Below, piece after piece: positions 25,879-34,557 of a stretch of DNA of 64,000 nt. The notes under the pieces are model-generated. The model did no database searches. It was given only the letters and a program-made list of their open reading frames with translations, and was not told the DNA's origin. Both the position numbers and the translations under genes were made by a program. The number at the start of each line of letters is the position of its first letter. Positions within the stretch are counted from its first letter, which is position 1. The DNA is from Spirochaeta cellobiosiphila DSM 17781. Lineage in GTDB: Bacteria > Spirochaetota > Spirochaetia > DSM-17781. The stretch lies in the NCBI RefSeq assembly GCF_000426705.1, contig NZ_AUFW01000007.1, forward strand, positions 1-64,000, given 5' to 3'.

Positions 25879-27312
25879 TTATGTAAACTTCGAATCACCA
25901 ACTGCTTGTAAAGCTACATACACAGAAGATTTATCCTTAGTCCCAGGAGCAGAAGTACCAAAATCTGGAATGAGATCCAAACTTCCTTCATAGCTTACGT
26001 TTATAGATCCTGTAAAATGTCCTTCAAATAGGGGCTGAAACTTAGCGTATACTACCTGTCCCGTTTTGGGTATGGATAGAGTTAGCTCTTTTCCATACTC
26101 ACCATTTTTCTCTAAGCTAATTTGAAAGAAGTCTGATAAACATTTAAGATGAATCACCCCATCTGTAATATTGAACTGAGTAATACGTATATTTATGATG
26201 CTTGAATCCCCTACTTTTGTAGGTTCAAATTCTCTCATTCCCCCATCTATCATTAGTCGTGAATCAGGTATCATAATGTACTCTTCTAAAATATTAGCTT
26301 CCACTAAACCTTTGATGGCCATTTCCGCTTGCCTTAGAGAACCTAATGTTCTCGTATGGGTACTGTCGTAGCTGTATATATTAAGAAGGCCCTCTTCTCC
26401 TTCTTCTTTATACACAGAACTTACATAATCCCGGCTCATACTTGTGATATCAATAACAGGAACATTGTGTTTACAAGCAATATCCTTCATGGCTTGAGGA
26501 TAATTGCCTCTTGCTTTAGATTCTCCATTTTCAGGCGTAGTAAGATTGTGTTGCCCTTTCTGCAACAATTCCCCCTTTTCGAAATACTTTCTTACAAAGG
26601 GAGTAAAGAACACAGGAATAGCACCAAGTTCTCGAATTTCTAATATGTAACGTTCCAAATAATCTGTGTAAGTTCCTGCACGTGATCCATTTTGATTTGT
26701 CTTGGCAAAGCTTAGGTATTTTCTGCCATCACCAGCTGGAAGCTTTTGATCATTATGACCAAATTGCATAAAAACCATAGTACGAATATTAGTTTTTTTA
26801 TTAGCAGCTAGAAGTTCTCTTACAACAGGCCACCGAACTGATTCCGTATAGAAGCTACGCGAACTCCTTCCTCCCATAGGGATATTGTTATTGACAATAA
26901 TGCGATAATCAAAGAATAAAGACAGCAATTGTCCCCAACCACATTGATCATATCCATAAGAAGTATCATAGGTTCGCATCATAGAATCACCACACATGAT
27001 TATTTCAATAGTATCATCATTAATGTGTTGGGGTTTCTTATAATCCGTGCTTGATGGTCTATTTACATCCGGAAGATCTACCAAACAAGAATCACAGATA
27101 TCGGGCTGATTTTCAACATAAGCATAGATAGTTGCTCTTCCACCGGCCACAGAAGTTACAAGTCCTGTGGCACTTACTTGAGCCACATAAGGATCAGAAC
27201 TTACCCATTTAATGGACTTAAAATGATGACTAGTTTTTATGTCTAATTGTAGTTCTTCATCAGGTAATTCAAAACTATGCTGGTGTTTAATGAGTGACAA
27301 GCTTTGGGGCAT
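25879..27312 (-). CDS. SGNH-hydrolase, rhamnogalacturonan acetylesterase-like, with Ig-like domain
   Basis: 477 residues. Residues 10-65 are a bacterial Ig-like (Big_2) domain: SIKWVSSDPYVAQVSATGLVTSVAGGRATIYAYV. Then comes an SGNH/GDSL esterase related to CE12: MCGDSMMRTYD (Ser block I), NIPMGGRSSRSFYTE (Gly), FMQFGHNDQKLP (Asn) and YDSTHTRTLG (Asp-His). The C-terminal 130 residues are beta-rich and end with the duplicated GSLDLIPDFGT segment. Such enzymes remove acetyl groups from pectic or other sugars. No signal peptide is visible although the architecture is that of an extracellular enzyme; GGAG lies 8 bases before this ATG, so the start looks real. Confidence 0.82.
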   Translation of the reverse strand: MPQSLSLIKHQHSFELPDEELQLDIKTSHHFKSIKWVSSDPYVAQVSATGLVTSVAGGRATIYAYVENQPDICDSCLVDLPDVNRPSSTDYKKPQHINDDTIEIIMCGDSMMRTYDTSYGYDQCGWGQLLSLFFDYRIIVNNNIPMGGRSSRSFYTESVRWPVVRELLAANKKTNIRTMVFMQFGHNDQKLPAGDGRKYLSFAKTNQNGSRAGTYTDYLERYILEIRELGAIPVFFTPFVRKYFEKGELLQKGQHNLTTPENGESKARGNYPQAMKDIACKHNVPVIDITSMSRDYVSSVYKEEGEEGLLNIYSYDSTHTRTLGSLRQAEMAIKGLVEANILEEYIMIPDSRLMIDGGMREFEPTKVGDSSIINIRITQFNITDGVIHLKCLSDFFQISLEKNGEYGKELTLSIPKTGQVVYAKFQPLFEGHFTGSINVSYEGSLDLIPDFGTSAPGTKDKSSVYVALQAVGDSKFT

Positions 27313-27450
27313 ACAAAATCTCCTACCTTATAGAATCAAGTAAAGCTACTTTTATTCCAGCTATTGAACAAGGGACAATTATTCAACAGGAAGGCACATT
27401 TATGACTCTCTTTTCAATTACATATTTGTCGGCTATATTGGGATACATAC

Positions 27451-28995
27451 ATGAAGAGAGTCATATTATTAACATTACTAAGTATTTTATTATTTTCTTG
27501 TTCACCTCATATCGTTCTTGAAGGATCAGAGAGCAATCTTAATTTGCTCAACCTCCAGGAAGAGGAAGAATATCAACTAAATGATAAACAATATCAAAGT
27601 TTTATCCCTCTAGATGAACCAAATGATAAAAAGCTTCCCAATTTGATTATCACTGTTGAACAAAAAGGCTGGAACAATGAAACAAAGGAATTTGAAAATA
27701 CACTATTCGATAAGGAAAATTATCGTTTAGTAGAATCTGTGCTCATTAAGCAATCTTGGTATAGTCCTGTTGCTAATCTATGGGAGTCAGACCCTTTTCA
27801 ACCATTCCTAACAGCTCCTAAGGATATTAAAAAGGGAGAACTTAGTTCTGAGATAAACAAACAATATCCAACTATAATTAATGTGAAAGATATTAAAGCA
27901 CCCTTAAAAGGAATCAGCTTATGGGGTAGTCACTTAGGTGATAAACATTATCCACTTGTACAGAATATTTATCTTAACCTTTATGAAGCAATTGCACATC
28001 CTTTAAAAGATAAAGACTTACAGGAATACATAAAAGTCCTTTCCTCCTATAAGACAAATCCACAGTCCTTTGATGTCTATTGGCTAGGCGCTAATGGCGA
28101 TATGATATTTCAAAGGGGGGTTGATACCTTATTCAGGAGAAGCAACGGTTCAACAAAGCTCTTTAATGACACTTTGAAAATTATACCTCAAGTGGATTTA
28201 ATGATAGGCAATCTGGAAGGGTCAGTTACTTTAAGGTCAAATAGGACAACAAAATCATATAATTTTAAATTTCCACCTTTTATTCTGGGTAAATTAAAGT
28301 CCCTTGGCTATGATTTTTTAAGCGTTAATAATAATCACAGCTATGATTATGGAGAGTTGGGGTTTAAGGATACTTTAAAATATTTTAAAGAGGCAAAGAT
28401 GCCTACAGCAGGTGTCGGATTAACACCGGAAGAAGCCAGTAAACCTTGGACTTTTACAAAGAATGGTCAGAAAATAAATGTTATAACCTTGGGAGCCTTT
28501 CCTCAAGAAAGAAATGGTTTTAATGGGGAAAAACAGGCATCAGTCACAACATCAAGGGCTGGTATTCTTTGGAACAATGCCCTCGGGATAGAAGCTGTAA
28601 AAACGGCTTTTAGTGATCCAAAAGACATAAATATCCTTTATTTTCATGGTGGTAGAGAATACCAAGAGACTCCTTACAAAGAACAAATCAAGCTATACCA
28701 ACAAATGATTGATTATAATGCAGACGTAGTATTGGGTAGCCATCCTCATGTTATTCAAGGCTTACAACAGTATAAAAATGGTCTCATAGCTTATTCACTG
28801 GGTAATTTTATCTTTCCGGGAATGGAAGAAATGAAGCATGGTGAAGAATCTATGATTCTCGTGGTAGGTTTTCTAAATGGATATCCTTTTTATATTGAAC
28901 CATTAGGGGTCCAAATATCTGGAATACCAATAAAATTGGATAAAACTGGTTCTATTGTAAAAAGGTTAAATCAGCTAACCAAAGCTTTAAAATAA
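27451..28995 (+). CDS. CapA-family (PGA_cap) lipoprotein
   Basis: 514 residues with a signal peptide ending LFSC (lipobox). The C-terminal 310 residues are the CapA metallophosphatase-like domain: GANGDMIFQRG, IGNLEGSVT, DFLSVNNNHSYDYGE, LYFHGGREYQ, VLGSHPHVIQGLQ and YSLGNFIF. These residues hold the metal-binding Asp/Asn/His set. The N-terminal 180 residues are not recognised. CapA homologues take part in poly-gamma-glutamate capsule formation, but lone CapA-like proteins occur widely and there are no capB/capC here. It starts a plus-strand run with the alpha-2-macroglobulin gene 54 bases downstream. Confidence 0.85.
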   Translation: MKRVILLTLLSILLFSCSPHIVLEGSESNLNLLNLQEEEEYQLNDKQYQSFIPLDEPNDKKLPNLIITVEQKGWNNETKEFENTLFDKENYRLVESVLIKQSWYSPVANLWESDPFQPFLTAPKDIKKGELSSEINKQYPTIINVKDIKAPLKGISLWGSHLGDKHYPLVQNIYLNLYEAIAHPLKDKDLQEYIKVLSSYKTNPQSFDVYWLGANGDMIFQRGVDTLFRRSNGSTKLFNDTLKIIPQVDLMIGNLEGSVTLRSNRTTKSYNFKFPPFILGKLKSLGYDFLSVNNNHSYDYGELGFKDTLKYFKEAKMPTAGVGLTPEEASKPWTFTKNGQKINVITLGAFPQERNGFNGEKQASVTTSRAGILWNNALGIEAVKTAFSDPKDINILYFHGGREYQETPYKEQIKLYQQMIDYNADVVLGSHPHVIQGLQQYKNGLIAYSLGNFIFPGMEEMKHGEESMILVVGFLNGYPFYIEPLGVQISGIPIKLDKTGSIVKRLNQLTKALK

Positions 28996-29049
28996 AATGT
29001 TTTAAGCTAAATAAGGTGTTATTCTTAAGAGAAAATAAAGGAGAAAATT

Positions 29050-32000
29050 TTGAAACGTTTTTATTTAATGACCATTGTGTTGGCTTTAAGTCTTATGGCT
29101 TGTCAACAACAGGCAAAAGTGTTGATTCCTGCCGATTCTAATGTCGTTCAAGCTCATACCTCTGGACTAATTGATAGACATAGTAGTGTCAAAGTACTTT
29201 TTGTGGATCCTGTTGTTGAGGATGACCTTATAGGTCAAGATATTGCAAGTCCCTTTGAATTTTCTCACAATATAAAAGGGGAAGCAAAATGGACCAATAA
29301 TAATCTATTAGAGTTCATACCGAAAACAGAATTGCCTATAGATGAAACAATACAGGTTAAAGTAAGTTTAAATGATTTGCTACCTAATAAAAATATAGAA
29401 GATTTTTCCTTTAATTTTCATACTATCCTACCTACAGTTGAATTACTATCTAACAGACTTGAAACGGCGGAAGATAGTGATGATATTATGAATTATTATG
29501 GTGAGTATCAGTTCTCTGAAGCTCAAGATATAAACCTTTTAAAGAGGGTTACCTCATTATCCAATGGAATTAAAGATGAACAAATAATTTGGACAGAGGA
29601 AGGAAATAACAAATATCGACTCATGGTAAGTCAGCTTCCTAAAATAGAGTCAGATCAAAAAGTAAAATTGAAATTAGAGTTAAAGACCCTCGATATTAAA
29701 GAAAACTTACAATCTGAATTTACCATTCCTGCCCTTGGTAGTTTTCATGTAGCACAGGTATCACCAATCAGACAGGATAGTGAATATATACAGGTTGAAT
29801 TTACTGATAGTCTTAATCTGGAGCAAAACCTGGAAGGGTTGATTAAAACAGGGAATGAGACTGACAATTTACGTTTTGAAATAGATAAGAATATTGTAAA
29901 GGTATATTCCACAACAAAGTTCAAAGGTAAAGTTGATTTATACCTAGATAAATCCATCAAAAATGTAAGCGACAATAAGTTAGGACACCCCCAAACACGA
30001 AAAGTATTCTTTCCCCGGGAAATTCCAGAAGTTAGATTTTTAGGTAAAGGAAACATTCTACCTACAACTCAAGGGGCAACATTGCCTATTGAAACAAGAA
30101 ATCTTAATGGGGTAATGATAGAAGTTACTCATATCCCGGATCATAACATCCTTCAATTTCTCCAAATCAATGATTATAACGGTGACAAGGAGTTATATAG
30201 AGTTGGTAAAGTCGTTTGGCGAGACACAATACCTCTTGAGTGGGATTCCTCTAAAACTGATATATGGGTACGTCATGGTTTAAACCTAGAGCCTTTATTA
30301 AGAAAATACCCTGCTGGAATGTTTAGATTCAGACTTACATTTACCCATGATCAAGTAGAATACCACGATGGTAGTTATACAGAAAATCCTGACAGACAAG
30401 AAAATAATAATGTATTTGAGTCAGATTCAGGAGAAGCAGCTGAAACAAGTTACTGGGACAATTGGCAACCAAGTTATGGAAGCTGGCGATATAGAAAATA
30501 TAGAAAAGATCCCTCCCACTTCGCTTATTACATGAAATGGGGTGATCACGATATCACACAGAGTAAGAATATACTAATATCTGATATAGGGGTGATGGCA
30601 AAACAGGATTTTAGCGGCCAATATTATATAAGTGCGACAGATGTTAAAACAGCTGGGCCATTACCTAATACTCAGCTATCATTTTATGACTTTCAGAAAA
30701 ATCTATTAGATCAAGGGACAACAGATGGAAATGGATTTTACCTATACAAAAAAGATACATTACCAAGATTTCTAGTAGCTCAAAACAAGAATCAAAAAAC
30801 TTACATGAAGCTGGATCAGAATAATAAACTATCCATTAGCCACTTCCCTGTTGAAGGGGTTAAAAACTTAGAAGGCTTCGATGGTTTTATATTTGGAGAA
30901 AGGGGAGTTTGGAGACCTGGAGACACTATCCATTTAAATTTTATTCTGGTGGATTACCAAAAGACCCTTCCTTCCAGTCATCCCGTATCCTTAATGGTAT
31001 ATAATGCCCAGGGGAAACTGGCATACAGAGAGACTCAGAACAAATCTACTGATGGATTTTACTATTTCCCTTTTGTTACAGAGTCTAATGCACCTACAGG
31101 TAACTGGACAGCTAAGATAAAAGTGGGAAATAGATCTTTTGAAAAAATACTCAAAGTAGAAACAGTTAAACCTAATCGTCTTAAAATAGACCTGAACCTG
31201 GAAGATTCTGAAAAAGGACTATCGGGAAATACCATTCGAGGACAGTTACACTCAGAATGGTTACATGGGGCTTCAGCTCCTAATTTTGAGGCAGAAGTTA
31301 AAGTTAGTTTTGTACCGACTGCTACCCGATTTACAGAATATCCAGAATACACCTTTGAAGACGCTTCCAGATCCTTCAAAGTGGAAGAACAAGAATTTTT
31401 TGAAGGGAATCTGGACAAGGAAGGAAACGCTGATATTTACAAGAGAATATATTTAAACGGTACAGCACCTGGTAAGTTAAAAGCATCCTTTCAGACTCAA
31501 GTTTTTGAGCCTTCAGGAGACTTTAGTACTTCATACACAAGTTATGATTACTGGCCTTATGATGAATATGTTGGAATAAAAACTCCAAAAGGTGACAAAG
31601 CTAGAGGAATGCTTTTGACTGATAAAGAACACCCTTTAGATATTGTGATGGTGGATAGCCAAGGAAAACCCATAAATCAGGGGCAAGTAAAAGCAGAATT
31701 ATACAAGATAAACTGGCGATGGTGGTGGGAAACAGGTTCAGAAGATCTTGCCAATTATGTCAGTCGAAATAACCTCAAACCTATTAGCTCTGGATATGTG
31801 AAAATTAATAACGGAAAAGGGTCTTGGAACTTTGAAGTAAAATACCCGTCTTGGGGTCGTTATATGTTACGAGTTACTGATACAAAGGGAAATCATTCAG
31901 CTAGTAAAATTGTTTATATAGATTGGCCAGGATGGGCCGGTCGTGCACAAAAAGACGGGGGAAGTGGAGCTTCCATGTTGATGATGACAACAGACCAAGA

Positions 32001-34557
32001 CAAGTATAATGTTGGTGATACTATTAACTTAAACATTCCAACATCTCACCAAGGTCGAGTATTGGTTACATTAGAAAGCAAAGGGGCCATCATATCCCAA
32101 GAGTGGATTAGACCTAAGAAAGAAAACACTATCTATAGCTTTAAAGCAAAATCGGAGATGGCACCTAATATTTATGCCCATGTAACCTATCTACAACCTC
32201 ACCTTCAGACAGCTAATGATCTTCCTTTGCGGCTTTATGGAGTGGTGCCTATCTATGTAGATAACCCGGCCTCTCATCTCTATCCGGAAATCCTATCAAC
32301 TGAAGTATTTAAACCGGAATCAGACGTGTCTATTACAATCAAAGAAAGAACTGGAAAAGGAATGACCTACTCCTTAGCTGTAGTTGATGAAGGATTATTA
32401 GGTTTGACAGCCTATAAAGCACCTAATCCTTGGGGACATTTTTATCAAAAGCAGTCTTCTAATTTGTCTACCTGGGACATATACGATTACATCTTGAATG
32501 CTTATTCAGGGAAATTAAATACATTACTCGCTATCGGTGGTTCAGATGGAATTAAGAAAGGTGGTGGATCAGAAGTCAATAGATTCAAACCTGTCGTCAA
32601 AGTCTTTGCTCCTGTAACCTTAGGTCCAGGAGAACAAAAAACTCAAACATTTAAAATGCCTCAATATGTAGGAGCTGTTCGAATAATGGTTATTGCAGCC
32701 AAAGAGCAATCTTTCGGTGTAGCTGAGAAATCTGTAAAGGTTAAAGACGACTTAATGGTGTTGGGGACCTTACCAAGAACGGTTGGTCCAGAAGAAGAGG
32801 TAGAGGTCCCAGTTACAGTGTTCAGAATGAATGATAACATTAAGGACGTTAGTGTGGCACTTCGCGTTCAAGGTCCTGCAGAAATCATTGGAGAGAATAG
32901 AAAATCCATTTCTTTTGATCATGAAAATGATAAATCTACTAGTTTTAAGATCAGAATACTTAATGAGTCAGGTCATATAACAACAACCCTATTAGCCTCT
33001 TCTGGAAGCAATACAGCTATCAATAAAACTGACGTTCCTATCAGAATACCCGCAGTTACTACAACTAGAACAGATACACAACTATTACAACCTAATGAAA
33101 CATGGAGACGTGAAGTTAATTTCTTCGGGTACAAAGGGACTAACGGAATTAAACTTGAACTGTCACAAATGCCACCCATAGATATTGAAAGACGATTGGA
33201 TTATCTCATTCGCTACCCCCACGGTTGTATAGAACAAACAACAAGTTCTGTATTCCCCCAAGTATATTTAGATAAATTTGTGGATTTAACTCCTGAGAAA
33301 ATAAATCAAATACAAGACAACATAAAAGCAGGAATTGAGAGACTGGGAAGCTTTCAAACTCTTGAGGGAGGCTTTTCCTACTGGCCTGGCCAAAGTCATG
33401 TTAATAATTGGGGTAGCAATTATGCAGGCCATTTCTTGCTGGAGGCAAAAAGTCGTGGTTATGCTATCCCAACAGGATTGTTACAAGGATGGCAGGCCTA
33501 CCAGAAAAAAACAGCTAATACATGGCAAGGTACTAGCAAAGGTTCCATAGCTGATCAAGCTTATAGACTTTACACATTGGCTCTAGCAGGGGAAGGTCAG
33601 ATAGGTGCTATGAATCGCTTGAAAGAACAGGACAACTTACAAGGTGCTGCACTTTGGAGATTAGCATCAGCCTATGCGTTGATAGGACAAAAAAGGATTG
33701 CTAGTTCCATGATTAGTAATGCCGGAATATCAATTGATGATTACGTAGAGACTTCTGGTACTTTTGGATCAAAAACCAGAGATGAGGCGATGATACTCGA
33801 ATCTGCCTTGTTGCTGGATAGAAACAAGGAATCCTTTAACTTGGCTAAAACATTGGCCAATAGCCTTAGTAGTCAAGACTATATGAGTACCCAAACAACA
33901 TCCTATGCACTTATTGCTATGGCAAAGTATTCCCTTTCTCAATCGGAAAATAGTCCGATCAATGCATTTTATAGCTATAATAACCAATCAGATCAGATCA
34001 CTACAGATAAGAATATTGTGATGAGAGACTTCTCAGTTAATGAGGATAGTAAGGTAGTAGAGATCAAGAACACTGGTAAAAACCCTCTTTATCTCAGACT
34101 ATTCACAACAGGAATACCCCTCAAAAAAGAAGAAACTCCTATTAGTAAAGGTCTAACTATGGATGTTCGTTATCAGGATCTTAATGGAAGAAGTGTTAAT
34201 CCTGGCGTGAGTTTTAAAGGCCAAGATATCAAAATAAAAGTGACCTTAAGAAATCGGACAAGAAACAAAGTAGAACATTTAGCCTTAACACAACTGATTC
34301 CCACTAGTTGGGAAATCTACAATGAACGAATGAGTCTTGGAGATGGTGTTAAAAATAGTGGATATGAGTATAGAGACATTAGAGACGATAGAGTATTAAC
34401 ATACTTTTCTTTAAATGCAAATGAATCAAAAACTTTTGAAGTACTAGTCAATAATGCCTACTCTGGAACCTATTACCTTCCTATGATCAAAGCAGAAGCT
34501 ATGTATGATAATTCTATTGAAGCAGTGGTCCCAGGATACTGGCTAGGTCGTAAATAA
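29050..34557 (+). CDS. Bacterial alpha-2-macroglobulin lipoprotein
   Basis: 1835 residues. TTG start with AAAGGAG 8 bases upstream. A signal peptide ends LMAC followed by QQQ, giving an anchored lipoprotein in the periplasm. MG-type beta domains, the bait region around residues 780-1000, and the macroglobulin block FAPVTLGPGEQKTQTFKMPQYVGAVR are visible. The thioester motif GCIEQ (C1393, Q1396) is intact within YPHGCIEQTTSS, followed by the alpha-helical toroid (FQTLEGGFSYWPG). Such proteins trap incoming proteases and guard the cell wall. The start of pbpC is directly adjacent, the classic A2M-PBP1C pair known from proteobacteria. Confidence 0.95.
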   Translation: MKRFYLMTIVLALSLMACQQQAKVLIPADSNVVQAHTSGLIDRHSSVKVLFVDPVVEDDLIGQDIASPFEFSHNIKGEAKWTNNNLLEFIPKTELPIDETIQVKVSLNDLLPNKNIEDFSFNFHTILPTVELLSNRLETAEDSDDIMNYYGEYQFSEAQDINLLKRVTSLSNGIKDEQIIWTEEGNNKYRLMVSQLPKIESDQKVKLKLELKTLDIKENLQSEFTIPALGSFHVAQVSPIRQDSEYIQVEFTDSLNLEQNLEGLIKTGNETDNLRFEIDKNIVKVYSTTKFKGKVDLYLDKSIKNVSDNKLGHPQTRKVFFPREIPEVRFLGKGNILPTTQGATLPIETRNLNGVMIEVTHIPDHNILQFLQINDYNGDKELYRVGKVVWRDTIPLEWDSSKTDIWVRHGLNLEPLLRKYPAGMFRFRLTFTHDQVEYHDGSYTENPDRQENNNVFESDSGEAAETSYWDNWQPSYGSWRYRKYRKDPSHFAYYMKWGDHDITQSKNILISDIGVMAKQDFSGQYYISATDVKTAGPLPNTQLSFYDFQKNLLDQGTTDGNGFYLYKKDTLPRFLVAQNKNQKTYMKLDQNNKLSISHFPVEGVKNLEGFDGFIFGERGVWRPGDTIHLNFILVDYQKTLPSSHPVSLMVYNAQGKLAYRETQNKSTDGFYYFPFVTESNAPTGNWTAKIKVGNRSFEKILKVETVKPNRLKIDLNLEDSEKGLSGNTIRGQLHSEWLHGASAPNFEAEVKVSFVPTATRFTEYPEYTFEDASRSFKVEEQEFFEGNLDKEGNADIYKRIYLNGTAPGKLKASFQTQVFEPSGDFSTSYTSYDYWPYDEYVGIKTPKGDKARGMLLTDKEHPLDIVMVDSQGKPINQGQVKAELYKINWRWWWETGSEDLANYVSRNNLKPISSGYVKINNGKGSWNFEVKYPSWGRYMLRVTDTKGNHSASKIVYIDWPGWAGRAQKDGGSGASMLMMTTDQDKYNVGDTINLNIPTSHQGRVLVTLESKGAIISQEWIRPKKENTIYSFKAKSEMAPNIYAHVTYLQPHLQTANDLPLRLYGVVPIYVDNPASHLYPEILSTEVFKPESDVSITIKERTGKGMTYSLAVVDEGLLGLTAYKAPNPWGHFYQKQSSNLSTWDIYDYILNAYSGKLNTLLAIGGSDGIKKGGGSEVNRFKPVVKVFAPVTLGPGEQKTQTFKMPQYVGAVRIMVIAAKEQSFGVAEKSVKVKDDLMVLGTLPRTVGPEEEVEVPVTVFRMNDNIKDVSVALRVQGPAEIIGENRKSISFDHENDKSTSFKIRILNESGHITTTLLASSGSNTAINKTDVPIRIPAVTTTRTDTQLLQPNETWRREVNFFGYKGTNGIKLELSQMPPIDIERRLDYLIRYPHGCIEQTTSSVFPQVYLDKFVDLTPEKINQIQDNIKAGIERLGSFQTLEGGFSYWPGQSHVNNWGSNYAGHFLLEAKSRGYAIPTGLLQGWQAYQKKTANTWQGTSKGSIADQAYRLYTLALAGEGQIGAMNRLKEQDNLQGAALWRLASAYALIGQKRIASSMISNAGISIDDYVETSGTFGSKTRDEAMILESALLLDRNKESFNLAKTLANSLSSQDYMSTQTTSYALIAMAKYSLSQSENSPINAFYSYNNQSDQITTDKNIVMRDFSVNEDSKVVEIKNTGKNPLYLRLFTTGIPLKKEETPISKGLTMDVRYQDLNGRSVNPGVSFKGQDIKIKVTLRNRTRNKVEHLALTQLIPTSWEIYNERMSLGDGVKNSGYEYRDIRDDRVLTYFSLNANESKTFEVLVNNAYSGTYYLPMIKAEAMYDNSIEAVVPGYWLGRK

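Noticed and set aside
29745-33987. Several open frames of 60-120 codons on the minus strand within the alpha-2-macroglobulin gene
   Set aside because: All lie opposite a long, motif-supported gene and lack ribosome binding sites.
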